This document shows, one piece after another, positions 37,159 through 49,546 of a stretch of DNA of 64,000 nucleotides (positions are counted from its first letter, which is position 1; every line of letters begins with the position of its first letter). The translations under genes were made by a program, and so were the position numbers. The notes beneath the pieces were generated by a model. It did not search any database. It had not been told where the DNA came from and saw only the letters and a program-made list of their open reading frames with translations. Source of the DNA: Amoeboaphelidium protococcarum (lineage: Eukaryota > Aphelidiomycota > Aphelidea); assembly GCA_023515745.1 (NCBI GenBank), contig JALECJ010000258.1, positions 2,579,164 through 2,643,163 on the forward strand, written 5' to 3'.

Positions 37159-38928
37159 TCATAACTTGGCTTTTGCCTTTAGATTATCATACTTTTCTAT
37201 GATCTGCTCAGTCCAAGATTTGAATTAAATATCACCATCAATAGACTGCAGCTGATAGACCGTCTCATCTCGGTCATCACGAGATTTATGGCCACCTTCA
37301 ACGTCTTCAGTCTTATCCTTCTGGAATGCCACAATAACCGTGATATCATCTCTATACCTTCTGCTCACCTTCTGATCTAAACTCAAAATCTGAATGGCGA
37401 CTCGAGATTTCAGCTCTTCCATGGTCATAATCTTTCCATTATCATCTCGCATAGGTTCAGTCTGGTTGGGCAGAAACTCTACAGCCTTTCTGGTCAAATA
37501 CACGGCAGCATTCATATCCAGATTATTATTCTTATTATTATTATACTAGCTATCGGTGGATTATTAATGCTATTGCTTTTACAGCTAAAGATACTCTTCA
37601 ACGTACCCGGCAGCTTCCTCGCTAGACATTGTATCCCATAGGCCATCAGATCCTATAATAACAAAGTTGCGAGTTGATTCCTTACCGGATACAGCTTATA
37701 TCTTATGCAAAGATACTTCAGGCTCAGCCGTTACATACGGAGGACTATGATATTGTGGTGGAGCTGATATTCCATTCTTAAGATACTACTTCTTCTTGAC
37801 AATGCTACTGCCAGATGAAGAAGAACCATCGCTGGGGATCAAATCATCTTGGATCCTCTGATTCAGTCGCTCCATCTCCAGCAATGTCCACTTGTATCTC
37901 CCATCACCGAAAGCTCTACTAGGCATTAGGCCACCCAGTATGCGACCATGATAGATTACGTATGGCTCATTAGGATGTTCTTTAAGTAGACGCTTCTTCT
38001 CATTCAGATTCCCCTCTGGGTTATGATCTTCAGTCAGCTACTAATACTTGCCGTCCGGTGACTATTTATTCATCACAACACGCACATCTCCAGTGTGGGC
38101 AGTCAATAGAATTTGGCCATTCACAATTGCCGTGGCACTGACAGCACCACTCAGGGAACTTGCGAGAAGTTCTTCATAGAGTGGATATTTGGTATCCAGA
38201 GCACTTTTACAAAGCTCCTTATCAAGTGTATTCGATGCATTCTTCAACAGCGCAGACACAGTGGATACGTCTTAAATATTACCATCAACGGTGGCTTTGT
38301 TAACATTCTGCATAGCATAATGATGCAGATACTTGTGATAGTTATGGCGAAGGCTCTCTGCACAAGCGCTCCCAGAATGACCATCATGAACTGACATGTA
38401 CAAGGTGCCCTGGATCAAATCAATCGAGTGGCGATCTTCCATCTGAGGATTAGAGGCCACCTAATTAACATGGATATCCCATTGAGGTGCGATGAATCTG
38501 TAACTATTCTCTCTGAGCACCTTGTCCACAATCGTTTTCAGTTCTGTAAGAGGCACCGTGGATGAGCCATCCGACCTGATCAGGCCTTTGAAGTGTCTCG
38601 CCGGATGTTGAGGGACTCTATCGTACAGTTGTTGCATAGCACCTTTAGATACTGCATGTAAACCAGCGGACTAATTCATTTTAAAGAGCGATAGATTATA
38701 CGATGATGATGATGTAGATGAATAGAATCCAGCTAGGAGTACAGCAGCTCCACCAACTAAGAGACTTCCAAACAGCAAACGGCGCCTTCTACCGGAAGCT
38801 CCTGGTGAGGACGGTGGTGGTGGATGCGGAGATGATGATGAACTTTGTATGTTAACTTCGGATGTAGATAGCTACCGAGGTTGTCTACTAGGAGCTTACT
38901 TCTCGCCAACTTATTTACTACTGACCAT
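37159..38928 (-). CDS. PP2C (PPM) phosphatase, pyruvate-dehydrogenase-phosphatase-like
   Basis: 589 residues, ATG 38926-38928, TGA 37159-37161, tail to tail with PEX3 (35 bp). A Ser/Pro-rich N-terminus is followed by RRRRLLFGSLLVGGAAVLLAG-like basic plus hydrophobic sequence (about residues 47-68), suiting a membrane-anchored or mitochondrial protein. PPM motifs: MEDRHSIDL, SVHDGHSGSACAE (metal Asp/Gly; DGH.G), ANSSGA-equivalent SLSGAVSATAIV, TGDVRVVM, LTEDHNP, RILGGLMPSRAFGDGRYKW, IIGSDGLWD, and RYRDDITVIV near the end (metal Asp). GGLMPSRAFGD and the HNPE context resemble mitochondrial PDP. The exact target is inferred. Contains Ser-rich and Gln/Asn-rich inserts. Confidence 0.85.
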
Positions 38929-39200
38929 CAAATCGCTTTAGAAATATTGAAATTGCCGACTGCTGGTACTTGATTAATATTAAAGAGAGAGAGAGACAAG
39001 GCGAGCGGTGGAAGTTTGGCTCAATAAAAACAGGGCAAAACAGAACAAAATCAGTGTAAAAGCCATTTAAAGTAATTAACGCTTCATATATATATTTAAT
39101 CGCGATCAATCAAAGAGTATCATTAAGAGCAGCTATGGACAATAATATAATGATGCAAAAGCAGAGTCTGTATCAAGCAGGACACAATAGGATACGCGGA
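38929..39200. other. Intergenic region
   Basis: Promoter side of the phosphatase and 3' side of the disordered-protein gene. AT-rich, nothing recognised. Confidence 0.35.
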
Positions 39201-41486
39201 TCAATGCCGAGTTTAATTCTGCATAGTTCGACTCCCTCCATTGTTTTAAGCTCCCATGCCGCTATCACTATTATTAGTATTATAATTACTAGAGCTCTAG
39301 GAAGATCCACTGGTAAACAAAGCCTTGGCTCCAGATAGTGGACTCTTTTACCTCTTCTATTACTATTACAACTATTGATCATTAGCGTTTGTTGATGACT
39401 ATTAGCTGGATCCTTGAGCAAATTATGTACCTGGGGCAGTATTCCTATCACGATTCATCTACTCCACACCGGAACTACCACTACCCCCAACAAAAGATTA
39501 ACTTTAAGCAGCGGCGCGTTACTCATTGCCCGACTGCCAGAGACCGAGAAGAGTCTTCCCAGTTGATTAAGGCGATTTCCGCTAAGGAGACTTGTCACTG
39601 TAAAGTGAGCCAGTCATCAGTTACGATTTTCCACTTTACACTTACACCTGATCGCTTAACGCCAATGCCAACTTGGCAGGTGCTGTCCGTACACTAGCCT
39701 CCATCTCGGATTCAAATTCCTCATCGTCTTGGAAATCTCCATCCTCATCAATGCCATTGTCATCTTGAAGCTACTCACCCTCCGCCAGCATACGCACCTC
39801 ACCTGATCTGTGTTGATACGCAGGATGATATATATTCTAGTTCGAATCACCACGGCTCTATCTATTATCCTGAGAGAATGCGCTGAGTAATTAATTAATA
39901 TTAGTGTCCCCGCTGAAGTGGTGGATAGTGCGATGATCCTACTCCATAATGGTCTTATTCATCCGATAGTGGAGCGATGCATTGTGATTAGGCTCAATAG
40001 TCTTGTATTTCTCCAGAGGTAGATGCTGGAATCCATGCTACTAAATCGGTTTCCTATACTCTGCAAGCAAAGACTGCTGATGCTATCCAGATGTCGTCTA
40101 TTGTTACTGTTGCTGTGAAGGAGGCCTAAACTCTTTGCCTTCGTCCAATTTAGGCAGAACAGCATATGGTGCAAAAGACTATTATCCTTGCTATTACCAC
40201 TAGGAGGATGGGGAGAACTCTTGCTTGAACTTCCTAGTCTTCCTCCTCAGACTCTTCAACAATTTCAGGGAGAACATCTTGTTCTTCTTACTGACCACCT
40301 TGTGCTCATCAAAATCACTAACTTCATTCATAATCTAATCGCGAGGCATATGAGTATTCAGAGGCATCTAGTAATGAGGCATAGCAAATGATGGCGGGAA
40401 ATCAATCGTATTAGCGTGCCTGAGTGGTAACAAGTGACTCATCTGACTCTTATTACTAGCCGGATTTAACAGGAGAGGTAGAGCGTGTGGTGCTACATCT
40501 GCGGTTCGTATAGAGACAGTCTGATGCTCTGATTAACCTTATTATTACATATGACTCTTTTTAAGAGAGCTGCTACTGATATTATTACTATTTATGAACG
40601 ATCCGGTGGGCGATATAGCTTAAATTGGAGTCTAATGAATGGTGATTGTTCTCGGGATACTCATAGTCGCTGAGACTTACTATGGCGGAGATTAAGCATC
40701 AGTCTTTAACTCTTTCTACTAAACACCTTTTATACCAGTTGACGAACTCTAAGCCTTTATGGCAACATCAGGCAAAGAAGCAAAGCTGGTCAATTTCTAA
40801 TCTTTAAAAGGTAATGGCCGTACAGATTCCTCACCACCAGATCCAATGTCCATAAAATGATGATCGTCCTCATCAGGATCCTAATCATCAAATGCTCCAT
40901 TCTGATTGTCTTCATAATCGGCATTAAACATTAGATCCTTATCCAATTCAATATCATTCCCACTCTACTACGTCTAGTCATGATCCCAATCCATACCATG
41001 GAGTTGCGATTAATGTGAATCTTTTTTATCATAATCATATTAATTACTAGAATCTAGAGACGACATTTCCTGAGCAAGATGAGATTTCAACTCCTTTGCA
41101 TTCTTTTATTTAGTATGATGATGACTAGAACTAGATCGAATATCTTTACGATTCTTTGCCAATGACGATGATGAAATATGATGATGACTTTCATGACTAC
41201 TAGAGTGATTACTTTTATTACTCTTCACAGACGCGGCAGAAGATATTGAGGCATTACTCTTCTTGCCACTTATAGTTTTCTAAGTCGAATGGAGCAGATG
41301 ATCAATGTCAAACACTTGATGATGGTGATGGTGACTTTTACCATGATGACCAGAACTGCCACTCTACTCCACAGAATGTGACGATGATCTGATGTGAGTT
41401 TTATAATGTCCACTACTGGCACTATTATTATTATTACTACTGTTCTTATTGCTCACTATGCTTCCACTACTACTGGCGTTACTCAT
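39201..41486 (-). CDS. Long disordered Ser/His/Gln-rich protein (hypothetical)
   Basis: A frame of 761 codons from ATG 41484-41486 to TGA 39201-39203 that is shattered in the standard code by dozens of TAA/TAG. The protein is low complexity: a Ser/Asn/His-rich N-terminus with SHHHHHQ and SSSHHH clusters, an acidic middle (EDNQNGAFDDQDPDEDDHH), a basic patch (KLLKSLRRKTRKFKQEF) around residue 430, an acidic patch (DDNGIDEDGDFQDDEEFE) and a Gln-rich C-terminus. No domain recognised. The 2.3-kb uninterrupted TGA-free frame makes coding likely; possible roles (scaffold, transcription, RNA granules) are not shown by the sequence. Confidence 0.65.
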
Positions 41487-42202
41487 TTTTATATATATCA
41501 AAAATGCAACTACCGAATATTCAACCAATTACTACTTTAATCTCAAGATGGAGATGATTGCAAATCAAGATGTATACAGATTTAAACGGCTTCTTATCCA
41601 AGACCAAGACTTCCAAACTAGAAAAAAGCACAAACTAATACTATAAAGCAGATTAAATCAAATATACTGCTTCTACTCACAGTGAACAAATAGGGGAGGT
41701 GCTGCTAATTGATTGTGAGAAAGAAACAAAAAGGAAAGAAAGAAATGAGAAGAGACAAAGAGAAATCAAAGCAACGACAGGTTTTGAAGAAGAAAAATTT
41801 CCAAGATTTCTTTCGCGCTGGAGAATGCCAACTGGCCGTCGTAACATCACGCGACATGGGCGTCATCTTCTTTCCAAGCATAAGGTCTTTTCACATGGCG
41901 TTATAGATAAATTTGTTTCAATTTCGAAAATGTCTCACTGATCATGATTAAATAGGATTTACTGTAGTTCTTCTGTAGTTTAAAGACGTAAATGGTGCAA
42001 CAAATCCGATGTTGGCGGCTCGCTGAATTTAAAGAGAGAGCGCGTATCGTCAACAGGAAAGTGGTGATGGCAGATGAAAATTATGAACCCAGTCTTTTTC
42101 CTTTTAATAAAAGATAGAATTGATGATAATAATGATTTCATATTCTTCACACAGACAGATACATGTAAGTGGTAGTCACACGCAATTAAACAACTACCGT
42201 AC
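41487..42202. other. Intergenic region
   Basis: About 700 bp. A + strand ORF at 41699-41941 (Lys/Arg/Glu-rich, ends in TGA) is the only candidate and has no family signature. It is not called because its purine-rich start could give an open frame by chance. Confidence 0.4.
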
Positions 42203-43174
<972 letters not shown>

Positions 43175-43638
43175 TCACTTCTTACTAAATACTAGTGGCT
43201 GAACTAATAAATGTCTGAGATAGAGTTTGAAGCAACGTTGACTCAAGTTTACAGAACGGAAATGTTATTAAAGCCGTCACGAAACACGCTGAATTGACCG
43301 ACGAGTTCCAATAGAAAGAATATTCACTCATAACGCGTCTTCTCGTCGCCTTTGAACTTGCAACTTGAGCGATGAAAAAGACTAAGAGCCAACGGGTCAT
43401 CCTTTCGACATGCTGAATTGGCAAAAAGAAAATCGACAACACTCTACATTCCCTTGCCATCTGCTGGTCTTAGAACTACTAGAGCCCGACTAATCTTGAT
43501 AACTGCGATCAAAACCAGTTTAGATAGATCATTTGTGGTATTATCGTCCATAAATTGTTAGCACACGCGTCGATAAAGTATCAACAACTGACTCTGTGGG
43601 GCTTAGATGATCAATATTGCTTCATGTGCGCGCCTCTC

Positions 43639-44010
43639 TCAGCATAGACATTTCAAATACATAAGTACCTGCTGTATATATTCGCGCTTCTTATGAACAT
43701 TGATTTCTTCCACTAAACGTGTTAATAGAGTATTTATCTTATTAACATATTTTATCTTCTTGTGCTTCTGTTGGTGTCTCTGTTTGACTCTTAGTCTTTG
43801 TATATAGGCTTCCTGTCTGTTTCTATTAAGAATATAGCGTGTCTCAAAGTACAATGAATGATATGGTTGCGTAAAATCTTAATAGTGATTTTTTATTCGT
43901 GTTGGATAGAAGCTCATTTGCGTATACGCAGCCAAACCTCAAGATTTGCAGGACTTTCTCTATCCCTATTGCCTGCCCCTAGAGCCGTACTAAGGCTCCA
44001 AGGCATCAGC
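43639..44010 (-). pseudogene. Broken copy of the 121-residue basic ORF
   Basis: Counterpart of 61684-62049 in the other arm. Reading from an ATG near 44010, a TGA near residue 34 (Arg codon AGA in the other copy) stops the frame. The rest, EAYIQRLRVKQRHQQKHKK onward, stays open and ends in TGA at 43639-43641. So one arm keeps the full ORF and this arm has a nonsense change. Confidence 0.5.
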
Positions 44011-44292
44011 TAGCATGGACTAGCTTCATGTCTAATCAGATGATGGAGTACACTTCAATCCCAATATTTCAATTCCAAAGCGTAGTTTTACTAGCTCAGA
44101 CAAGGCCTTCAAAATTGTAGCCATCTAGACCGACCATACCTCTCAGAACTTAATCGAACTTTCCAAAAAAATACAAAATTAATATTAAGTGATAGAAGAT
44201 GAAAAAACTTTACTAAACATTTATTATATTTCTAATATGACTATCTTAAAAAGTAATACGCAACATCCCACTAAGTTTGGATGCTGCCCCTA

Positions 44293-44532
44293 TCACAGTG
44301 CAATAGCCCGTATCATAGATACAGATTCATTCACTGGTGTATTGATCAACATATAATTAGCTTTAGACGTGAGGGTAATTGTGAACCAAGAGTGACCCAA
44401 AATTTTTGTAAACCCATTGTACCAGCAAATACTAATTACAGTAGGCAAAGATGTGCTCCTGGCACCAATGGCAAGGCCGCCATCGAAGACATCTATGGCA
44501 ACGCCAAGAAATGGAAAGCTATTTTTGTCCAT
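44293..44532 (-). CDS. Small conserved ORF divergent from receptor 1 (hypothetical)
   Basis: 79 residues, ATG 44530-44532, ends in TGA 44293-44295. It begins MDKNSFPFLGVAIDVFDGG and contains TKILGHSWFTITLT. It lies 64 bp from and divergent to the receptor gene. The other arm has the same sequence at about 61157-61395, but a one-base length change after the first ~28 codons breaks the frame. That could mean a decaying gene fragment or a non-coding promoter element that happens to be open here. I do not recognise it. Confidence 0.35.
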   Translation of the reverse strand: MDKNSFPFLGVAIDVFDGGLAIGARSTSLPTVISICWYNGFTKILGHSWFTITLTSKANYMLINTPVNESVSMIRAIAL

Positions 44533-44596
44533 TTCTGGCTACGTTGATGACTAAATAATCTATTTTTGATTTTCCATCTTTCCATAGAAAAGCAAA

Positions 44597-47500
44597 ATGA
44601 AACTCGTGGTTCAGCTGTGTGCTATGATGATGGTCTACGAGGCCCAGGTGCCGCAATGGGCTGCTCGCATGGATGGCACATTTGATGACATTGCGTAAGG
44701 TGTTGCAGTTGATTTGTCGGGCAATGTGGCTGTTGTCGGTTATTATTCGTCGTCTCCACTACTCATCTACAATGCTACTAGTAATTAAGGTGGCAGTCTA
44801 GCAAGCAGTGTTTCATTTGGAGCATTTGTTGTCAAGTACTCATACAACGGCTCTGTATTATGGGCAGCTCGCATGGATGGCAGTGGTAATGACTTTGCGA
44901 CAAGTGTTGCATCAGATACATCGGGCAATGTAGCTGTTGTCGGTTACTATCAATCGTCTCCACTACTCATCTATGATGTTAGTGGCAATCAAGGTGGCAG
45001 TCTGGCCAACAGTGGCTCAGGGGGAGCATTTGTTGTCAAGTATTTATACAACGGCTCTGTGCTCTGGGCTGCTCGAATGGTTGGCACATTTGACGACATT
45101 GCGTAAGATGTTGCAGCTGATTCGTTGGGCAATGTGGCTGTTGTCGGTTACTATTCGTCGTCTCCACTGCCTATTTACGATGCTACTGGCAATCAAGGTG
45201 GCAGTCTGGTGAACAGTGGCTCATATGGAGCATTTGTTGTCAAGTATTCATACAACGGCTCTGTATTATGGGCAGCTCGAATGGATGGCAGTGGTAATGA
45301 CTTTGCGTAAGGTGTTGCAGCTGATTCATCGGGCAATGTGGCTGTTGTCGGTTACTATCAATCGTCTCCACTACTTATCTACAATGCTGTAGGTAATCAG
45401 GTTGGCAGTCTGGCCTGCAGCAGTTCATCGTCGGCGTTTGTTGTCAAGTATTCATACAACGGCTCTGTGCTTTGGGCAGCTCGAATGGATGGCAGTGGTG
45501 ATGACAATGCGTAAAGTGTTGCAGCTGATCCAGCGGGCAATGTGGCTGTTGTCGGTTATTATTCGTCGTCTCCACTACTTATCTACAATGCTGTAGGTAA
45601 TCAGGTTGGCAGTCTGGCCTGCAGCAGTTCATCGTCGGCGTTTGTTGTCAAGTATTCATACAACGGCTCTGTGCTTTGGGCAGCTCGAATGGATGGCAGT
45701 GGTGATGACAATGCGTAAAGTGTTGCAGCTGATCCAGCGGGCAATGTGGCTGTTGTCGGTTATTATTCGTCGTCTCCACTACTTATCTACAATGCTGTAG
45801 GTAATCAGGTTGGCAGTCTGGCCTACAGCAGTTCATCGTCGGCGTTTGTTGTCAAGTATTCATACAACGGCTCTGTGCTTTGGGCAGCTCGAATGGATGG
45901 CAGTGGTGATGACAATGCGTAAAGTGTTGCAGCTGATCCAGCGGGCAATGTGGCTGTTGTCGGTTATTATTCGTCGTCTCCACTACTTATCTACAATGCT
46001 GTAGGTAATCAGGTTGGCAGTCTGGCCTGCAGCAGTTCATCGTCGGCGTTTGTTGTCAAGTATTCATACAACGGCTCTGTGCTTTGGGCAGCTCGAATGG
46101 ATGGCAGTGGTGATGACAATGCGTAAAGTGTTGCAGCTGATCCATCAGGCAATGTGGCTGTTGTCGGTTACTATTCGTCGTCTCCACTGCCCATCTACGA
46201 TGCTACAGGTAATCAGGTTGGTAGTCTGGCCAACAGTGGCTCATATGGAGCATTTGTTGTAGTATACTCACAAAAACAGTTATTCGATAGTACCACTGCA
46301 ACTACAACGACTACTACCACTACCTCTACCTCTGCGGCCACTACTACAACGACAACGTCCACCACCACCACCACGTCGACGACAACAAAGATTACTACTA
46401 TTACCTCTACACCATCGACAACTATGGCCACTACACCAACGACTACCACAACTACTACTGCTAGTACGGCAACAACCGCAACTACAACTACAACCACGCC
46501 AACAAAGACTACTACTACCACTACCACTACATCAACGACGACGATTACCACAACTACTACGACTAGTATGACAACAACTACGTCGACTACATCAACAACT
46601 ACATCAACAACAACCACCACTGCTACCACTACATCAACGACAACTAGCACCTCCACTCCTACTATTACTATGGCATCCATGAGCACACTATCAGTTTAAG
46701 TTCCTACTACAAGCATTGTCAGTTCCACGACATTGAGCAATGTCAGTGATGTCGGTGTTGTGTTTACCACTAGTAAAGCTGAACAGATATATACTACTGC
46801 GCTCTAAACTAGTTAGACAATGTAGATCTCATTTGAGCCAATCTCATATCAGTTCAGTTCAACCATCGCGATTACATCGTCACTTGATGAGGATACAGTA
46901 GGACAAGCGTAGCCTAGTCGATAATCCTCTTTGATGACACTATATATAGCTGTGATTGCTATTGTATGCGTTTTTATCCTGGTACTGGTACTGTGGTCCA
47001 TGTTCTGCATCAGGCGCAGATACATCAAGGCGCGCATGTAGTCTACTTTGACGAGGTAATCCAGAATTATCGGTGGTATGACTGATTAACAATTTAAAAC
47101 TGTAAACAGTTCTGAGACTCATGTGCTAAGTACAGCTATGGGTGGGACAACTTTCTAGAACACGTCAATGGAAGTTGCGGTGCCGGCATATTTGGAGCTG
47201 AAGCTTGGCCAAAACTTCAGAATGGTGCCGAACTCCTTCATTAATAAAGGTGGACAGGCTGAGGTATAGGTGGCAGAAGTTTTGTCTTATCCGGCTGGAC
47301 ACCCCTTTGCTACTAGTGGTATAAAATTTGTGGCAGCCAAGTGCTTTATTGGCAATGTTGAGAAGGATAGCGTGCACTAGGAGATCTCTCTAATTTGGAA
47401 ATTCAAAGATTTCGATCAGATTGCCAAGTTGGTGGGCTTTGATGGTCAGAAGAATGTACTACTGATGTTTAATTACGAACTGGGCTCTTTGGAGTCTCTG

Positions 47501-48073
47501 ATTTTGAGCTAGACATAGTATGCTTAACAAGTCCATTATCGCTTTGAAATGTAACATGCTCTATGCATGGATGTTGTTACTGCATTGGTGATCCTGCACA
47601 AGAATGCCGTGGTTCACAATGACATTAAGTCTGGCAACTATCTGCTGTATCTAGATGTTAACGGCGTTTTGAGAGCTGCTCTGACTGACTTTGGTATCTG
47701 TACACTTCAAACCCGTGCCAATTTTGTTCAAGGTTTGTAATGGAATAAGTTAAAAGGCCACTCTGTAATGTATGCTGCACCAGAGGTTCTTGCAAGAGTA
47801 CAGGTGCCTGAGTAGCTTCTTCCTTCAAGGGATGTTTTCGCGGCCGCTGTGGTAATGTTTGAGATTTTGGCGCGTATGAAGGCTTGGAAAGGCTACATAG
47901 CAGAATAAGTTAACGAAATGGTGCTGCAAGGCTTAAGGCCGGAAGCCACGTTTCCTGATGAACGTGCTCAGATGCTCTTTGAGACGATATAAATCGCTTG
48001 GTCCCAAGATCCTTCTCAGAGGCCTAGTGCTGCAGAAATTTCAGATCAGCTCATCAAACTGGCACCGAGATGA
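44597..48073 (+). CDS. Receptor-like kinase with SBBP beta-propeller ectodomain, copy 1
   Basis: 1158 residues, ATG 44597, TGA 48071-48073. Order: signal peptide (MKLVVQLCAMMMVYEAQ); eight SBBP-type repeats of exactly 68 residues, each with GNVAVVGYYSSSPLLIYDA, FVVKYSYNGSVLWAARMDG; a Thr-rich, probably O-glycosylated stalk (about residues 565-700); a juxtamembrane Ser-rich part; one membrane span (about 781-803, LYIAVIAIVCVFILVLVLWS) with a CIRRR stop-transfer; and a kinase from about residue 860. Kinase residues are intact: Lys915 in FVAAKCF, Asp1009 in HNDIKSGN, Asp1031 in TDFG, APE. SBBP propellers are mainly bacterial; a single-pass receptor kinase with them is not an architecture I know. 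Ligand and pathway unknown. Confidence 0.85.
44669..46300 (+). repeat. Eight tandem 204-bp SBBP repeats
   Basis: The MDG/MVG codon triplet recurs at 44669, 44873, 45077, 45281, 45485, 45689, 45893 and 46097, always 204 bp apart, so eight units without an indel. The units covering 45402-46013 are virtually identical at DNA level (one clear difference at 45825). Confidence 0.9.
46290..46699 (+). repeat. ACA/ACT/ACC triplet-rich Thr stalk of receptor 1
   Basis: Low-complexity DNA of threonine triplets encoding the stalk. The antisense frame gives a Val-rich shadow ORF. The matching stalk of receptor 2 is at about 59190-59620. Confidence 0.85.
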
Positions 48074-48371
48074 ATTTTGTATGATGATAATAAATAATGG
48101 AGCGAATAAAAGAGGGTTGAATGAGAAAATGTAATGAATGTATGTATCTATATGTATGCGAGGTGATAATAAAACGAAAACCTTTGACGCCGTAACAGGA
48201 AAGAAGCGATAAGTTAGTGTGGCAAGGCAACACAATACTTTGTTTCAACCAGAGCCGACCGACTTCATCTCTTGTAGTGTAACTTCTTTTGACCGTTCCA
48301 CTCCACTTACGCCCATCATACGGTCTGCACTGTGTGTTTGTATTTAAGTCATTGACTTTTTTCTGATTGAT
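48074..48371. other. Receptor 1 3' flank and promoter side of the SAP gene
   Basis: The first ~90 bp correspond to the 3' flank of receptor 2. A further block at 48176-48245 reappears, reversed, at about 62600-62665, immediately upstream of FIBP. No ORF is called. Confidence 0.5.
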
Positions 48372-49394
48372 ATGCTGGCAATGGAATCAGAATTAAGTAG
48401 GGAGTATCTTTAAACTCTAGATCGGAATAAGCTCAAGAAATACTGCCAAAAGTTCAATGTGAAGATTGTTGGCTCTAACGCTAGTCTAGTTGACAAAATT
48501 TTAATTGCTCAAAATTAATAAGAATCGTTTGATAAAATACAAGAATTAGAAAATAGCTCATATCTTCAATTGGAAAACACGGAAAATTAAGAGACTGAGT
48601 GGCATGATGCTGTGTCTGATCATGAAAATGAAAACAGTGTAATAAGTACCATCAACGTTAATGAAACAGTGGTAGAGAATTACCAAGATGCTCAAGAGCA
48701 TGTCGATCAAGCTCATCCAACACGCGAAACCGTTTCATTCAATGCTGCATTTAAAATGAGAAGCAGTGGAAGCTAAACTGAAACACGCGAATTCCGTGAC
48801 GCGGCTTGTCAAACAGATTAGGATTATTATTAGCAGTTGAATGGCGACGTTGATGATCTACGTGGCTAATTGTCCTCAGAAGTTGATGTTTACAAGCATG
48901 AAACTGGTGGTAATCATTGGATATGTGGGCATTGCGCGAAGCCGTACTAAGCTGTAGATTTGCCGTATGGATTTGTGATAGATGTAACAACGGGAACAGA
49001 GTTTGTGAAAATCAAGTTGCAACATCAAGTTCTACAAGTTGTAACAAAACGTCAGCTTTAGAATGATGACTGGCTATGTAGCCTGTGTGTCAGTATGTTG
49101 GTTCAAAGACCATAAAACAATGATGACAGGTAGTCTCAAATGGAGAACAGATCCGTGGTATCCGCGAATTCTTCATCATCATTCTGCACCGTCACAAGTA
49201 TGAAGACTGATGTTTAGAATTAGCGGACTCAATCGCCATCAAGGTACCATTCTCCTGCAAAACGACGTCACAGCTCCAACTGGCAGCCCACAAGTGCCAG
49301 CAAGAGAAGATCACTTGCACCTTCTCAGAAACTGAAGCCACGCGAGACTCTTATTAATACTCCACAGAAGCCCAGTTTTTGGTTTAATAGCTGA
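48372..49394 (+). CDS. SAP-like/zinc-ribbon-like protein (hypothetical)
   Basis: 340 residues, ATG 48372, TGA 49392-49394. The N-terminus (LSREYLQTLDRNKLKKYCQK, then NASLVDKILIAQ) has the two-helix pattern of a SAP DNA-binding motif. An acidic Gln/Asn-rich middle follows. Around residues 195-260 two Cys pairs, WICGHCAKPY and WLCSLCVSML, could form a zinc ribbon. The C-terminus is Ser/Arg/Pro-rich and basic. Together these suit a nuclear nucleic-acid-binding protein, but no family is recognised. First single-copy gene inside the inverted duplication. Confidence 0.6.
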
Positions 49395-49546
49395 TTGAAT
49401 ATAGTATTGTTGAAACTTGTTTACTTTTGATTTTTTTTTATTTTACCAGTCATAGTAAGCCGCCGACGAAGCTTTCTCTTTAACGCGAAAGTGTTTAATT
49501 TATTGTGATCTCACTCAGTAAGATTATAATTTTGAAAGTTTAAAGT

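Larger units (their letters stand above)
43365..48160. repeat. Arm 1 of a large inverted duplication
   Basis: This arm and 57745-62595 are inverted copies: outer flank, small ORFs, promoter and the whole receptor-kinase gene correspond in reverse order. Conserved blocks include the segment around 43430-43465, a block around 43590-43620, the ORF at 43639-43854, the ORF at 44293-44532, the receptor start (44597) and its kinase domain. Similarity is highest in the kinase half and lower in the flanks. Boundaries are approximate. Confidence 0.85.

Noticed and set aside
45402..46262. Repeated 64-codon ORFs (MAVWPAAV type) in receptor 1
   Set aside because: Off-frame readings of the 204-bp SBBP repeats, not separate genes or a CRISPR-like array.
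46213..46686. Val-rich - strand ORF (and its mirror at 59163-59612)
   Set aside because: It is the complement of the threonine-triplet stalk of the receptor; valine runs arise from reading ACN repeats backwards.
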